The notes under the pieces were generated by a model. It searched no databases, was not told the origin of the DNA, and was given only the letters and a program-made list of their open reading frames with translations. Shown piece after piece: positions 38,901-50,673 of a DNA stretch of 64,000 bases (positions are counted from its first letter, which is position 1; every line of letters begins with the position of its first letter). This stretch comes from Caenispirillum bisanense (GTDB taxonomy: Bacteria > Pseudomonadota > Alphaproteobacteria > Rhodospirillales > Rhodospirillaceae): positions 434,001 to 498,000 of the forward strand of contig NZ_OCNJ01000001.1 of assembly GCF_900230255.1 (NCBI RefSeq). Reading direction: 5' to 3'. The translations under genes and the position numbers were made by a program.

Positions 38901-40852
38901 CGACCGCCGGCGACACGGCGACGCTGACGGTCACGTCGGTCAACGATGCGCCGACCCTCGTGAACGGGACGGCGATCACCCTGCCCGGCGCGCCCGACAA
39001 TACCCCGGCGAGTGTATCGGTGGCCGGTCTGCTCACGAGCGCCGGCCATGCCGACGTCGACACGGGTGCCGTGTCGGGCGTGGCGGTGACGGCGACGGCC
39101 GGAAGCGGCACCTGGCAGTACTCGACGAACGGCACGACCTGGACCGCGTTCGGCGCGCTCTCGTCCTCCAACGCCCTGCTGCTCGGGTCGGCGACCCAGG
39201 TCCGCTACGTCCCCGACAGCACGGCGGGCGACGTGGCGGGGCTGACGTTCCGCGCCTGGGATCGGACCACGGGCGCCATCGGCGACACCGTGTCGATCGG
39301 TGTTCCCGGCGGCACCTCGGCGTTCTCCGACGGGGTCGCGACGGCGACCATGACCATGACGGCGGCCAACGACGCGCCCGTTCTGACGCCGGGCTCGCCC
39401 GTGCTCACCGCGGTCGGTGAGGACGCCGCCGATGGGACGGGGCAGACGGTCGCCGCCCTGCTCGGCGCCACGGTGACCGATCCCGACGCCGGGGCGCTGG
39501 CCGGCATGGCGATCACCGGCGGCACCGGCACCGTCGGAGCGTGGGAGTACTCGGTGGACGGCGGCGTGTCCTGGGTCGCGGTCGGGACCGTCTCCGACGG
39601 CGCGGCCTTGCTGCTGCGCGACACGGACCGGGTCCGCTTCACCCCCGACGGTACCAACGGCGGCACCGCCACCTTGACCTGGCGGGCCTGGGACCGCACC
39701 AGCGGCGCCTTCGGGAGCCGCGTCGACACCGCCGGAGCCGGCGGCGTCGGCAGTGCCTTCTCGGCCGCCAGCGATACCGGCACCCTGACGGTGACGGCCG
39801 CCAACGACGCGCCGACCCTCACCGCGGCGGCCGTCGTCGACAAGACCGGAGCCGACAGCCGCGCGGCGATCACGACCTCGGTCGCCGCCCTGTTGACCGG
39901 GGCGGGGCACGCCGACATCGACACCGGCGCCGTCTCGGGCGTGGCGGTGACGGCGACGACCGGAGCCGGCGTGTGGGAGTATTCCCTGGACGGGACGACC
40001 TGGACCGCCGTAGGGACCCCCTCGCAGGCGGCGGCGCTGTTGCTGCCCGCCGCCGCCCAGATCCGCTATACGCCCGACGGCAGCGGCGGGGAGACCGCGA
40101 CCCTGACGGTGCGCGCCTGGGACCGGACCAGCGGAGCGGCGGAGGCCCGTGTATCGGTCGCCACCGCTGGCGGCACCACGGCATTCTCGACGGCGCAGGC
40201 ATCCCTGTCCCTGACCATCCCGGCGGCGCCCGCGCCCCCGGCTCCCGATCCCACGCCGACACCGACACCGACGCCGCAGCCGGGGGAGCCGTCCACCCCC
40301 ACCCCCACGCCCACGCCCACGCCCACGCGGCCCACGCCGGGTCCCGCGGTGCCGTCGCCGTCGCCTGCCCCGACGCCGACGCCGGGCCCGAACACCGGGG
40401 ATGCCCCGGTGGTGCCCGGCGGCAGTTCCTCCGGTGGGATTGCGCCGCAGCGGCCTGCGGGATTGGACTTGGACGAGTTCCTCGTGCCGCTGCAGCCGGT
40501 GACGGTGGGCGTGTCGGGCATGGGGCGGCCCGACGATGGTCTGGGAACGCTCGCGACGGAACCTCAGCCGGTGCGGTACGCGCTCGTCGGCCTTCGTCAG
40601 TTCGGCGGTGCCGGGCCCGGCGACTTCCGGGTCAACGGTCTCGACCGCGCCGAGGGACCGGTCGGACGCGGGCTCGTCGCCGGCGACCCGCTGCTGGAGG
40701 ACGTGCTGGTCGGTGCCGTCGAGGACGTCGCGCCGGCCGAGGGGGCGACCGCCTTCACCACCGCCTTGGCGGCGGAGTTCGCGGGCTTCGACACCCAGGC
40801 GCGTCTGCTGGCGCAGGCGGTGGCGGCGGCGGCGGAGGAGGCGTCCACCTGA
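35993..40852 (+). CDS. Large DUF4347 repeat protein, probably surface or secreted
   Basis: A 1,619-residue protein. The N terminus has the [14 protein letters not shown] motif typical of large exported proteins. A DUF4347 domain follows (about residues 95-245: [27 protein letters not shown]). Next are a beta-sandwich region (about 255-390) and cadherin-like domains with VNDPPTL and VNDAPTL joints. Five repeats of about 142 residues, each with RAWDRTSG or a close variant, cover about residues 698-1410. A Pro/Thr-rich stalk comes next and a unique tail of about 130 residues. Likely an adhesin or matrix protein exported by a type I-like route. I start at 35993 because the LEPR motif lies close behind; the frame is open further upstream. 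Confidence 0.82.
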   Translation: MRLGAFFSFRRPSAGHLVTAAGGPLALALEPRFMFDAAGAATATEAAHDMIGRDAHDPAGAAGDDADPTLQRAVADATAAAAAVADAPRKEVAFVDTSVADWQTLRDAVPAGVEVVLLDGASDGLAAMAAWADGRSGYDAIHVLSHGGAGFVTLGSATVTESAVEARSADLAAIGAALSETGDILLYGCAVDDGGAFAARLADATGADVAVSTDPTGAAGRGGDWTLEHHTGTIETAEIAAPAYRHALADSIVENLSTNYTNPGYNTSVAYAQSFTATKDGQIRSVAFSGTLTSSITVRVLAGEGTGGAVLYSKSVTAGDLTTTTEGTATLNTLTLDSAVAITNGTKYTLALSSGVQGLQLMTANPYSGGMLFEPDGAISVFDMVFRIVQRDTPSAVPVVDLNGAADGKDTTASVVEGQTVFIAPQALLEAGTGAANPTSMTVTLTTRPDGTDEGLALSAAGLATATGLGVTYNPTTGTLTVAGAGMTYGDLQTILRNVQYSPKTSNATGGARDVTVVVDDGTTSNPAATSTVTVALVNDPPTLTASGNTVAFTEDGADTDPLFTATAVDFVEAGQAMKSIRISATNAVDGVKEGLVIGGNFVALNAGTSTVGGNTVVVASAGANAYTVTVTFATPLTAAETLTFLNGIRYRNTDAQNPGTASRTFTLDRVTDDGGTANGGTDTASISVAATVTVSRANDAPTLTNGATVTLTGTDNQTAANVTLSSLLTGAGYADVDTGAVAGVAVTATTGTGTWQYLDGGTWTAFGTVSTAQALLLTTATQVRYVPSGGAAETATFGFRAWDRTSGTEGSKVSVASAGGTTAFSTQQATASLAVSEVNVAPVLVPQAPTLTTISENATTNTGQTVAQILGTSVSDGNTGAVEGLALYGVSGDNGQWEYSLDAGVSWTAVGSVSATSALLLQDTHRLRFRPDAENGTTATLDYRAWDRTSGTAGSKVDVSTTGNATPFSTAGDTATLTVTSVNDAPTLVNGTAITLPGAPDNTPASVSVAGLLTSAGHADVDTGAVSGVAVTATAGSGTWQYSTNGTTWTAFGALSSSNALLLGSATQVRYVPDSTAGDVAGLTFRAWDRTTGAIGDTVSIGVPGGTSAFSDGVATATMTMTAANDAPVLTPGSPVLTAVGEDAADGTGQTVAALLGATVTDPDAGALAGMAITGGTGTVGAWEYSVDGGVSWVAVGTVSDGAALLLRDTDRVRFTPDGTNGGTATLTWRAWDRTSGAFGSRVDTAGAGGVGSAFSAASDTGTLTVTAANDAPTLTAAAVVDKTGADSRAAITTSVAALLTGAGHADIDTGAVSGVAVTATTGAGVWEYSLDGTTWTAVGTPSQAAALLLPAAAQIRYTPDGSGGETATLTVRAWDRTSGAAEARVSVATAGGTTAFSTAQASLSLTIPAAPAPPAPDPTPTPTPTPQPGEPSTPTPTPTPTPTRPTPGPAVPSPSPAPTPTPGPNTGDAPVVPGGSSSGGIAPQRPAGLDLDEFLVPLQPVTVGVSGMGRPDDGLGTLATEPQPVRYALVGLRQFGGAGPGDFRVNGLDRAEGPVGRGLVAGDPLLEDVLVGAVEDVAPAEGATAFTTALAAEFAGFDTQARLLAQAVAAAAEEAST
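40249..40345 (+). repeat. Short tandem repeats coding for a Pro/Thr stalk
   Basis: CCGACA and CCCACG hexamers code for alternating Pro-Thr in the stalk of the DUF4347 protein. They are likely to vary in number by slippage without loss of frame. Confidence 0.75.
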
Positions 40853-41081
40853 GGTCGCCCGGGCGACGCAGCGCCCGAGCGGGAGGCGGAGGCGCAGAAA
40901 CTCATCCTCCGGTCGTGCGTCCTATGGCGAAGGTCATCTGCGCCTTTTTCCTGTTGCCTTACCACTTTTGGCGTTCTCTACTGTGCCGGTGTGTGTCGTC
41001 GCGGTGAGGGGTCACCGGCGACGGTTGGTGTGGAATGCCGCGAGCAGTCGCGGCGTCGCATTTTCGGCAAAGCGTTACGTC

Positions 41082-42524
41082 ATGACATCATTCGGTGAGC
41101 CGCCCGCCGTCGCGGGTGCGGTTGCAGGCCCGCATTCGTCGGCCGACGCCCTGGAAGCGGATCTCGTCGCCGCCGGCTGGGTATCGCCGCAGCGCGTAGA
41201 GGAACTGGAGCGCGTGATCGGGCTCATCGCCACGGCCCAGTATGCGGCCGTGCCGGCGGGGAAGGACGCGCTCGGGCGCGCCTTGCGCGAACTGGCGCGC
41301 AGCATCGGCCGCCAGGCCTCGACGCGCCTGCACAGCTGCGTCGACCTGTCGATCCGCAGCAACAGCAATCTGGAAACGGCGGTCGCCATCTTCGGCGACG
41401 TGCGCCAGATCGGCAGCCGCAGCCAGGCCATCGCCGCTGCGGCCGAGGAACTGGTGTCGTCGGTGGAGACCATCGCGCAAAACAGCGGCGCCGTCGCCGA
41501 CGAGGCCCGCGCCGCCCTGGCCGAGGCCCGCGACGGCCGCGCCCAGGCGCAGCGCGCCACCGAATGCATGGAGCGCATCGCCGGCTCGGTGCTGACCGCG
41601 GCGCGGCAGGTGGACCGGCTGGGCGAAGCCGCCGAGAACATCGGCCACATCGTCCTGACCATCGAGGAAATCGCCTTCCACACCAACATGATCGCCCTCA
41701 ACGCGGCGGTCGAGGCGGCGCGCGCGGGCGAGGCCGGCAAGGGCTTCATGGTGGTGGCCGACGAGGTCAAGCGGCTGGCCCGCCAGACCAAAGAGGCGAC
41801 CGTCGACATCTCCCAGCGCATCGGCACCCTGCGCACCGACATGGCGACCATCGTCGAGTCCATGCAGTCGGTGGACATGGTGGTCGCCGAGGGCCGCGAC
41901 GCCATCGCCGAGACCGGCGGGCGGGTGGAGGTCATCGCCGGCGGCGTCCGCGAAGTGGCCGAGCGCATCGCCGAGGTCGCCGACATCATCAACCAGCAGC
42001 AGGTGGCGGCGTCGGACGTCGCCCACGGCATCACCGTGGTGGCCGGCGAGGCGGACCACATCCGCGAGCGGGTCGGCGGCGTGCTCGACGTGCTCGACGG
42101 CATCGACGGCATCGTGGTGAAGGAACTGGAGGTGCTGGCGGGCATGGACCTGCCGCTCAAGGTCATCCACCTCGCCAAGGCCGACCACGTGCGCTGGAAG
42201 AAGAACATCGTCGCCATGCTGGCGGGGCGGAAGACGCTGGATGCGGCCTCGCTCTCCGACCACCACGGCTGCCGTCTCGGCAAGTGGTACGACGCCGTGA
42301 CCGACGCCCGCATCCTGGCCGCCCCCGCCTTCGCCGCCCTGGAAGCGCCGCACCGCGCGGTGCATGCCGCCGGGCGCGAGGCGGTGCGCCAGCATGCCGA
42401 GGGCGACCACGACGGTGCCCTGCGCAGCCTGGCCGAAGTGACGCGCGCGTCGCAGGATGTGCTGGCGCTGCTCGACCGCCTGCGCGGCGAGGTCCGCGCG
42501 CCCGCCGTCGCGGCCGCGGGCTGA
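41082..42524 (+). CDS. Soluble methyl-accepting chemotaxis protein with CZB domain
   Basis: A 480-residue cytoplasmic receptor with no membrane segment. The signalling domain covers about residues 95-350, with the hairpin tip [20 protein letters not shown]. Residues 365-450 are a zinc-binding CZB domain: [19 protein letters not shown] and HRAVH give the 3-His/Cys set. CZB domains sense zinc and zinc-dependent oxidants. It is the first gene of the che operon, like IcpA of Sinorhizobium. The ATG has no clear ribosome-binding site, and a GCCGCGA/TCGCGGC hairpin lies 28 bp upstream (41037-41054). Confidence 0.93.
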   Translation: MTSFGEPPAVAGAVAGPHSSADALEADLVAAGWVSPQRVEELERVIGLIATAQYAAVPAGKDALGRALRELARSIGRQASTRLHSCVDLSIRSNSNLETAVAIFGDVRQIGSRSQAIAAAAEELVSSVETIAQNSGAVADEARAALAEARDGRAQAQRATECMERIAGSVLTAARQVDRLGEAAENIGHIVLTIEEIAFHTNMIALNAAVEAARAGEAGKGFMVVADEVKRLARQTKEATVDISQRIGTLRTDMATIVESMQSVDMVVAEGRDAIAETGGRVEVIAGGVREVAERIAEVADIINQQQVAASDVAHGITVVAGEADHIRERVGGVLDVLDGIDGIVVKELEVLAGMDLPLKVIHLAKADHVRWKKNIVAMLAGRKTLDAASLSDHHGCRLGKWYDAVTDARILAAPAFAALEAPHRAVHAAGREAVRQHAEGDHDGALRSLAEVTRASQDVLALLDRLRGEVRAPAVAAAG

Positions 42525-42534
42525 GGGCGCGGCC

Positions 42535-42846
42535 ATGCTGTCCGTCACCAGCGACGGCGACCGTGCGGTCGTCACCCTGCCCGGAACCCTCGACAACGGC
42601 GTCGCCGCGCCGCTGAAGGAGGCGTTTCTGGAGGCGCTCGCCGCCGGCAAGCCGGTGCTCGCGGTCGAGGCGGGCGCCGTCGAGCGCCTGTCCACCGCCT
42701 GCATCCAGGTGTTGATCGCCGCCGGCCGCGCCGCCGCCGAGGCCGGCCGCGAGTTCGTGGTGATGCGCCCCGGCGAGCCGCTGATCGCCGCCTTCGACGA
42801 CCTCGGCCTGTTTTCCGTGATGATGGGCTGGAGGATCGAGGCATGA
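42535..42846 (+). CDS. STAS-domain protein of the che operon
   Basis: A 103-residue single STAS domain, as in anti-sigma-factor antagonists. The phosphorylatable-Ser region reads VERLSTACIQVL, where Ser is present. It lies between the soluble receptor and cheY, the position of CheS in Sinorhizobium, which binds CheA and helps drain phosphate to CheY1. A CheS-like role is inference from position. Its stop overlaps the cheY start by 4 bp. Confidence 0.88.
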   Translation: MLSVTSDGDRAVVTLPGTLDNGVAAPLKEAFLEALAAGKPVLAVEAGAVERLSTACIQVLIAAGRAAAEAGREFVVMRPGEPLIAAFDDLGLFSVMMGWRIEA

Positions 42847-43208
42847 CCAAGCGCATCCTGGTGGTCGACGACAGCATGACCATGCGCGAGATGCTGCGCT
42901 TCGCCCTGGAGCCCGCCGGCTACGGCGTCATCCTCGCCCGCGACGGGCAGGAGGGCCTGGACAAGCTGGAGGCCGAGGGCGCCGACGTCGTCATCACCGA
43001 CGTCAACATGCCGGTGATGGACGGGCTGACCATGATCGGCCACGTGCGCAGCCGCGCCGCCCACAAGTCGACGCCCATCCTAGTGCTCACCACCGAGGCG
43101 TCGCAGGCCATGAAGGACAAGGGCCGCGCCGCCGGCGCCACCGGCTGGATCGTCAAGCCCTTCGATCCCGAGAAACTCCTCGCCGTCGTGCGCAAGGTCA
43201 GTCCGTGA
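42843..43208 (+). CDS. cheY: Chemotaxis response regulator CheY (first copy)
   Basis: A 121-residue single receiver domain. The acid pocket is VVDDS, the phosphoacceptor is D53 in VVITDVNMP, and the switch Thr and Lys are in LTTEAS and IVKPFD. In alphaproteobacteria with two CheY proteins the one next to CheA often acts as a phosphate sink. Which of the two here binds the motor cannot be told. Confidence 0.95.
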   Translation: MTKRILVVDDSMTMREMLRFALEPAGYGVILARDGQEGLDKLEAEGADVVITDVNMPVMDGLTMIGHVRSRAAHKSTPILVLTTEASQAMKDKGRAAGATGWIVKPFDPEKLLAVVRKVSP

Positions 43209-43224
43209 GGCCGGGCATCGCATC

Positions 43225-45405
<2,181 letters not shown>

Positions 45406-45412
45406 GGGCGCC

Positions 45413-46276
45413 ATGAGCCTTCCCGCGGGCGGCCAGGCCGAGCGGCACCGCCAGTTCGGCTTCACCGCCGAGCACTTCGCCTTCATCGTCGGACTGGTGC
45501 GCGAGCGCACCGGCATCGTGCTGGCCGACAACAAGCAGGACATGGTCTACGGCCGCCTGACCCGGCGGCTGCGGGCGCTGTCGCTCGACTCCTTCGCCGA
45601 CTACGTGGCGCTGCTGCGCTCATCCGCGGGCGCGGCGGAGCTGACCGCCTTCACCAACGCGCTCACCACCAACCTCACCAGCTTCTTCCGCGAAAGCCAC
45701 CACTTCGATCATTTGCGCGACGCGGTGCTGCCGCGCCTGGCGGCGCGTGCCGCGGCGGGTGGCGAGCGCCGGCTGCGCATCTGGTCGGCCGGCTGTTCCT
45801 CGGGCGAGGAAGCCTATTCGGCCGCCATGGTGGTGCTGTCCGCCCTGCCGGAGGCGGATCGCTGGGACGCCCGCATCCTGGCGACCGACATCGACAGTTC
45901 CATGGTGGCGCACGGCCGCGAGGGCCTCTATGACGCCGAGCGGGTGGCCCGCGTGCCGGCCGACCTGCGCCGCCGCTTCGTGGAAACCGTGCCCGGCCGC
46001 TCCGACAAGGTGCGCATGGCGGCACCCTTGCGCCGCATCGTCGCCTTCAAGCGGCTGAACCTGCTCGGGCGGTGGCCCATGGCGGGGCGGTTCGACGTCG
46101 TGTTCTGCCGTAATGTCGCCATCTACTTCGACAAGCCGACACAGGCGACGCTGCATCGGCGCCTCGCCGAGATCCTGACGGACGACGGCGTCCTCTACAT
46201 CGGCCATTCCGAGACCCTGGCGGCGGCGACCGAGGTGTTCCGCGGCCACGGCCGGACAATCTACAGCAAGGCGTGA
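45413..46276 (+). CDS. cheR: Chemotaxis methyltransferase CheR
   Basis: A 287-residue glutamate methyltransferase that adds methyl groups to receptors using SAM. The SAM site is [14 protein letters not shown]. The downstream motif ILATDID and the FCRNVAIYF stretch are as in CheR. An N-terminal helical domain (about residues 15-85) contains the receptor-binding segment with TNLTSFFRE. One receptor in the locus ends in a CheR-docking-like pentapeptide. Confidence 0.96.
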   Translation: MSLPAGGQAERHRQFGFTAEHFAFIVGLVRERTGIVLADNKQDMVYGRLTRRLRALSLDSFADYVALLRSSAGAAELTAFTNALTTNLTSFFRESHHFDHLRDAVLPRLAARAAAGGERRLRIWSAGCSSGEEAYSAAMVVLSALPEADRWDARILATDIDSSMVAHGREGLYDAERVARVPADLRRRFVETVPGRSDKVRMAAPLRRIVAFKRLNLLGRWPMAGRFDVVFCRNVAIYFDKPTQATLHRRLAEILTDDGVLYIGHSETLAAATEVFRGHGRTIYSKA

Positions 46277-46310
46277 GGGCGGCGCCGGACCATTGGGAGG
46301 GGATCGTTCC

Positions 46311-47375
46311 ATGATACGTGTGCTCGTCGTCGACGACTCGGCGCTGATGCGGGACCTGCTCAGCGCCATCCTGTCGTCGGACCCGGAGATCGAGGTGGTC
46401 GGCACGGCCAACGATCCCTATCAGGCGCGCACCATGATCAAGGAGCTGAACCCCGACGTCGTCACCCTCGACGTCGAGATGCCGCGCATGGACGGCCTGT
46501 CGTTCCTGGAAAAGATCATGCGGCTGCGGCCCATGCCGGTGGTCATGGTCTCGACCCTGACCCAGAAGCACGCCGACATCACCGTGCAGGCGCTGGAAAT
46601 GGGCGCCGTCGACGTGGTGGGCAAGCCGACCATCGACATGAAGCGCGGCATGGAAGAGCGCCGCGGCGAACTGCTGCAGAAGGTGCGCGCCGCCGCGCGC
46701 GCCCGCGTCACCGCCCGCAGCGGCGGCGGCGGTACGGGGGCGGGCGCCGGCGCGGGGGCGCCGCGGCGCACCGTCGCCACCGGACCCGGCTACCGCTCCA
46801 CCGACAAGGTCGTCGCCATCGGCGCCTCGACGGGCGGGGTGGAGGCGCTGCGCGAGGTGGTGACGGCGCTGCCGCCCGACAGCCCGCCGGTGGTCATCAC
46901 CCAGCACATGCCGGGCGGCTTCACGCGCAGCTTCGCCGAGCGGCTGAACGGCATCTCGGCCGTCGCCGTCGCCGAGGCGACCGACGGCGCGCGCCTGCTG
47001 CCCGGCCACTGCTTCATCGCGCCGGGCGACCATCATCTGGAGGTCACGCGCTCGGGCGGTGCCTATCTGTGCCGCCTGCACGACGGCCCGCCGGTATCCG
47101 GTCATCGCCCGTCGGTGGACGTGCTGTTCAGTTCCGTCGCGCAGGCCGCCGGCGTCAACGGCGTCGGCGTCATCCTGACCGGCATGGGCAAGGACGGCGC
47201 GCTCGGCCTCAAGGCCATGCGCGAGGCCGGCGCCCGCACCCTCGGGCAGGACGAGGACACCTCGCTCGTCTACGGCATGCCCAAGGCCGCCTTCCTGGCC
47301 GGCGGCGTGGAGCGGCAGGTGCCGCTGTCGCGCGTCGCCGACGCCATCGTCGAAACCTGCCGCACCGCCGGCTGA
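46311..47375 (+). CDS. cheB: Chemotaxis methylesterase/deamidase CheB
   Basis: A 354-residue protein with a receiver domain (acid pocket VVDDS, phosphoacceptor D54 in TLDVEMP), a Gly/Ala-rich linker (about 135-160) and the methylesterase domain. Catalytic Ser is in [10 protein letters not shown], His in QHMPGGF and Asp in [10 protein letters not shown]. The start at 46311 follows GGGAGGGG by 8 nt. It removes methyl groups from receptors after phosphorylation by CheA. Confidence 0.97.
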   Translation: MIRVLVVDDSALMRDLLSAILSSDPEIEVVGTANDPYQARTMIKELNPDVVTLDVEMPRMDGLSFLEKIMRLRPMPVVMVSTLTQKHADITVQALEMGAVDVVGKPTIDMKRGMEERRGELLQKVRAAARARVTARSGGGGTGAGAGAGAPRRTVATGPGYRSTDKVVAIGASTGGVEALREVVTALPPDSPPVVITQHMPGGFTRSFAERLNGISAVAVAEATDGARLLPGHCFIAPGDHHLEVTRSGGAYLCRLHDGPPVSGHRPSVDVLFSSVAQAAGVNGVGVILTGMGKDGALGLKAMREAGARTLGQDEDTSLVYGMPKAAFLAGGVERQVPLSRVADAIVETCRTAG

Positions 47376-47404
47376 TCCATCACCCCGAGAGAGGAGTTCC
47401 TTCC

Positions 47405-47794
47405 GTGCCCGCAGCCCAGGACATCCGCATTCTGCTGGTGGACGACCATCTGTCCATGCGCAACCTGACGCGCTACAGCCTGCAGCAGATCGGCATCCGC
47501 AACGTCACCGAGGCCCGCAACGGCCAGGAGGCGCTGGATGCGCTGGCGGTCAATCGCTACGACCTCATCATCTCCGACTGGAACATGGACATCGTGGACG
47601 GCCTGCAGCTGCTCAAGGCGCTGCGCGCCAACCCGCTCACCCAGCGCACGCCGTTCATCATGTCGACGGCGAACAAGGATCGTGCGAAGGTGGCCGAGGC
47701 GGTCCAGGCGGGTGTGAACAACTACATCGTCAAGCCGTTCAACGTCGAAACGCTGCGCAAGAAGATCGAACAGGTCATCGGCGCCCTCACCTGA
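47405..47794 (+). CDS. cheY: Chemotaxis response regulator CheY (second copy)
   Basis: A 129-residue receiver starting with GTG, supported by AGGAG 8 nt upstream. The phosphoacceptor is D58 in LIISDWNMD, and the C-terminal Lys is in YIVKPFN. The DWNM tetrad is close to the CheY of enteric bacteria, which suggests this copy could be the motor-binding one. It follows cheB directly. Confidence 0.94.
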   Translation: MPAAQDIRILLVDDHLSMRNLTRYSLQQIGIRNVTEARNGQEALDALAVNRYDLIISDWNMDIVDGLQLLKALRANPLTQRTPFIMSTANKDRAKVAEAVQAGVNNYIVKPFNVETLRKKIEQVIGALT

Positions 47795-47863
47795 GGCGGG
47801 CGTGCAGGCAGTGGATCGACGCGGCGCGACGGGCGCGCCGCGAGGAGGGGAGGGGAGAGCAGG

Positions 47864-48226
47864 ATGAGCGGGACCGATATGGCGGCACCGCCGGGGGCGG
47901 TGGTCGTCGCGGCGCCGGTGGCCGATGCGGCGCGGCTGCAGGCGGTGTGCGAGGGGCTGGTGGCGCGCCTCGGCGAGATGGAAATGCCCATCGACGAGCT
48001 GCGCATCCGGGAAGCCGGCGGCTGCGTCGGCGGCATGCTGGTGGAAGTGATGCTGAACCGCACCCTGACCGTGCCGCTGGCCGAGTCGGCGGCGGTGGCG
48101 GACCTTTGCGCCGCCCTGCTCGACGTGTTCGACGACGCCGACGAGCGCAGCGTCATCGCCGCCCTGCATCGCCACGCCTGCGCGGCGCGCGATGCCGGGG
48201 CCGACCTGGACGTGGCGTTCAGCTGA
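47864..48226 (+). CDS. Hypothetical protein of the che operon
   Basis: A 120-residue soluble protein I do not recognise. It has two helical stretches (LQAVCEGLVARLGEMEMP and VADLCAALLDVFDD) around an EAGGCVGGMLVEVMLNR core, and no Asp box or helix-turn-helix. It lies between cheY and the MipZ paralogue with strong ribosome-binding sites on both, so it may work with that ATPase. Confidence 0.8.
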   Translation: MSGTDMAAPPGAVVVAAPVADAARLQAVCEGLVARLGEMEMPIDELRIREAGGCVGGMLVEVMLNRTLTVPLAESAAVADLCAALLDVFDDADERSVIAALHRHACAARDAGADLDVAFS

Positions 48227-48241
48227 GGGAGGCGGGCGGGC

Positions 48242-49087
48242 TTGCGGCGCGGCTACATCGTCGTCTTCGGCAACGAGAAGGGTGGGTCGGGCAAGACCAC
48301 CTCGGCCGTGCACCTGATCTCGGGCCTCCTGTGGGCCGGGTTCCGCGTCGCCAGCCTCGACCTCGACGGCCGCCAGCAGAGCCTCACCCGCTACCTGGAG
48401 AACCGCGCGGCGACGGCGGCGGCGGAGGGCGTCGACCTGCTCTGCCCGACGCACGAGGTCATCACCGCCAGCACCGCCGACTCCGCCCGCCAGGCCCGCC
48501 GCGAGGACACCATGGCGCTGGCCGAGCGGCTGAGCCGGCTGGCCGCCGCGCACGACTTCGTGGTCATCGACTGCCCGGGCAGCGACGCCCACCTGTCGCG
48601 CGCCGCCCATCGGGTGGCCGACACGCTGGTGACGCCCATCAACGACAGCCTGCTCGACCTCGACATGGTGGTCCGCCTCGACGCCGCCGGAAAGACCTTC
48701 GTGGCCCCCGGCGCCTATGCGGTGATGGTGGTGGAGCAGCGCCGCGCCCGCCTCGCCCGCGGTGGCGCCGGCATGGACTGGATCGTGCTGCGCAACCGCA
48801 TGTCGCCGCTCGGCAGCCGCAACAGCACCATGATCGGCGAGACGCTGGACCGCCTGTCGGCAGTCGTCGGCTGCCGCATCGCCCGCGGCGTGCGCGACCG
48901 CGTCATCTACCGCCAGCTCTTCCTGCGCGGCCTCACCGTGCTCGACCTGACGCGCGAACCGGCGAAGGGCAAACGGCCCGCCTCCGCCGAGACGGAGGCC
49001 TCGCTGGCTGCCGCCCGCGACGAGGTGCGTCACCTGCTCGACGACCTGTGGTTGCCCAGCCTGAGCCGGCGCCTCGGCCGTCTGTAG
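48242..49087 (+). CDS. MipZ-family ParA-like ATPase in the che operon
   Basis: A 281-residue P-loop ATPase of the MipZ branch of the ParA/MinD superfamily. The deviant Walker A is FGNEKGGSGKTTSAVH, followed by SLDLDGRQQSLTRYLENR (given here in parts as LDLDGRQ and TRYLENR) and VVIDCPGSD, all hallmarks of MipZ. MipZ places the division plane in Caulobacter. A copy inside a chemotaxis operon recalls PpfA of Rhodobacter and ParC of Vibrio, which position chemosensory clusters. The start is TTG with GGGAGG about 9 nt upstream. It ends 7 bp from the converging CheZ-like gene. Confidence 0.9.
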   Translation: MRRGYIVVFGNEKGGSGKTTSAVHLISGLLWAGFRVASLDLDGRQQSLTRYLENRAATAAAEGVDLLCPTHEVITASTADSARQARREDTMALAERLSRLAAAHDFVVIDCPGSDAHLSRAAHRVADTLVTPINDSLLDLDMVVRLDAAGKTFVAPGAYAVMVVEQRRARLARGGAGMDWIVLRNRMSPLGSRNSTMIGETLDRLSAVVGCRIARGVRDRVIYRQLFLRGLTVLDLTREPAKGKRPASAETEASLAAARDEVRHLLDDLWLPSLSRRLGRL

Positions 49088-49094
49088 GCGTCGT

Positions 49095-49517
49095 TCAGAA
49101 CAACTCGGGCTCTCCCGCCGCTGCGGCGGCGTCTGCTGGCGGGGTGATCGCGTGGCCGAGGGCGGCGAGCAGGGGCGCGCGGATCGCCTCGACCGTCAGC
49201 CGGCTTTCCAGCGCCGCAGCCAGAGCGTCGGTTTCCGCCGCGTCCGCGCCGAGCGTTTCGGCGAGCAGGCGGAGCACCGTCGCCAGCTGATCCTGGTGCT
49301 GCGACAGCCGGTCTTCGTCCTGAAGCGCGAGGAGTGCCGCCGTCGCCTCCGGCCGCCCCGCCTCGGCCGCCGTCTGCAACACGGGAGCGACCCGCCGCAG
49401 GAGTTGGCGGTATTCCGCAGCGGTACGGTCGAGTTCTATGGCCGCCGCAAGCAATAGCCGGGCCACCGGCGGCCCGTCGGCCATACTCCTGTTAGCATAT
49501 TGAAGGCTCTCGTCCAT
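49095..49517 (-). CDS. Candidate CheZ/CheT-like phosphatase
   Basis: A 140-residue, mainly helical protein, the only minus-strand gene in the che locus. Its centre reads ALQDEDRLSQHQDQL, with D69 and Q73 in a DxxxQ pattern. CheZ uses the same pattern (Asp and Gln four apart, in QDLTGQ) to dephosphorylate CheY. The flanking long helices also fit the four-helix-bundle plan. The ATG at 49517 has GAGG 8 nt upstream. The assignment rests on motif and context; overall similarity to CheZ is not visible by eye. Confidence 0.55.
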   Translation of the reverse strand: MDESLQYANRSMADGPPVARLLLAAAIELDRTAAEYRQLLRRVAPVLQTAAEAGRPEATAALLALQDEDRLSQHQDQLATVLRLLAETLGADAAETDALAAALESRLTVEAIRAPLLAALGHAITPPADAAAAAGEPELF

Positions 49518-49581
49518 TGGTGTTACCTCGTCCGGGTGGGATGTACAGGGGAACGGCAAGTGATTTGCCGTTCCAGTGGGA

Positions 49582-50673
49582 ATGACTCAGAACGGCCTTC
49601 TTGAAAAGGTCTACGCGCATCGTTTGTGGCTCATCGGCAGCGGCGCCGGCAAGCGCGCCGACTTCACCGGTGACGACCTCAGCGGGGCGGCCTTGGACCG
49701 TGCGGACTTGCGATCGGCGATCTTCCGGGACGCCGACCTGTCGCGCTGCCGGCTTGCCGGCGCCCGCCTCGGAGACGCCGATCTCCGGGGGGCGACGCTG
49801 TTCGGCGCCGATCTGACGGACGCGGACCTCGCCGGGGCCGACCTGACGGAGGCGGACCTGCGCGGCGCCTCGCTCGCCCGCGCCGACCTGACCGGCGCCC
49901 GTCTGACGCGCGGCAACCTGCGCCGCGGCCTGCGCCTGTGCGCCGACGGGCATACCGAGATCCTGCGGCAGAACCTGTCCGGCGCCCGCCTCGACCGCGC
50001 CGACCTCGCCGAAGCCGACGCCCTTGGCGCCGACTTCTCCGGCGCGTCGCTGGCCGGAGCGTCCCTGCGCGGCGCCATGCTGGGCGAGGCGGTGTTCCAC
50101 GGCGCCGTGCTCTCGGGCGCCGACTTGAGCGACGCCGTCGCCGTGGGGGCCGATTTCGCCGGCTGCGACCTCGCCGACGTGCGACTGGACGGGGCTGCGC
50201 TCGACCCGGAGGCGGCGGAGACGGACGCCGCGCCGCTCGACCTGCCGGCGGTACTCGACGGGCACGCCCGCTGGCTCGCCGGCGCCCCCGACGGCCGTCC
50301 CGCCGATCTGCGGGGGGCGGACCTGAGCGGCCTGTCCCTCGCCGGTTGCGACCTGAGCGGCGCCCTGCTGCGCGACGCCGACCTGAGCGGCGCGGAACTG
50401 GCCGGCGGCCGCTTCCTGCTGTGCGACTTCACCGGCGCCGATCTGCACGAGGCCGACCTGCGCCGGGCCGACCTGCGCGGCTGCAGCTTCGCCGGTGCCG
50501 ACCTGACCGACGCCGACCTGCGCGACGCCGACCTCTCGACCCCCGACGATGCGGCTGCCCGCTCGCGCCCGGCGGACTTCACCGGCGCCCGCCTGACCGG
50601 CCTGCGGCTCGACGGTGCCCGCACGCTGGGTGCGCGCGGCCTCGCCGTCGCGGGCGGGGAGGCCTCGCCATGA
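49582..50673 (+). CDS. Pentapeptide repeat protein
   Basis: A 363-residue protein, about 80% of it A(D/N)LxX pentapeptide repeats (for example ADLTDADLAGADLTEADL at about 75-92). A non-repeat N terminus (MTQNGLLEKVYAHRLWL) and a middle break with DGHARWLAG near 225-235 divide the repeats into two right-handed beta-helix blocks. Function unknown. Its stop overlaps the cheD start by 4 bp, so it is part of the chemotaxis unit. A GTG at 49576 is an alternative start. Confidence 0.9.
   Translation: MTQNGLLEKVYAHRLWLIGSGAGKRADFTGDDLSGAALDRADLRSAIFRDADLSRCRLAGARLGDADLRGATLFGADLTDADLAGADLTEADLRGASLARADLTGARLTRGNLRRGLRLCADGHTEILRQNLSGARLDRADLAEADALGADFSGASLAGASLRGAMLGEAVFHGAVLSGADLSDAVAVGADFAGCDLADVRLDGAALDPEAAETDAAPLDLPAVLDGHARWLAGAPDGRPADLRGADLSGLSLAGCDLSGALLRDADLSGAELAGGRFLLCDFTGADLHEADLRRADLRGCSFAGADLTDADLRDADLSTPDDAAARSRPADFTGARLTGLRLDGARTLGARGLAVAGGEASP

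Noticed and set aside
35891-39910. A 1,339-residue minus-strand open frame opposite the DUF4347 gene
   Set aside because: Its composition is that of an antisense frame and the plus-strand repeats explain its periodicity.
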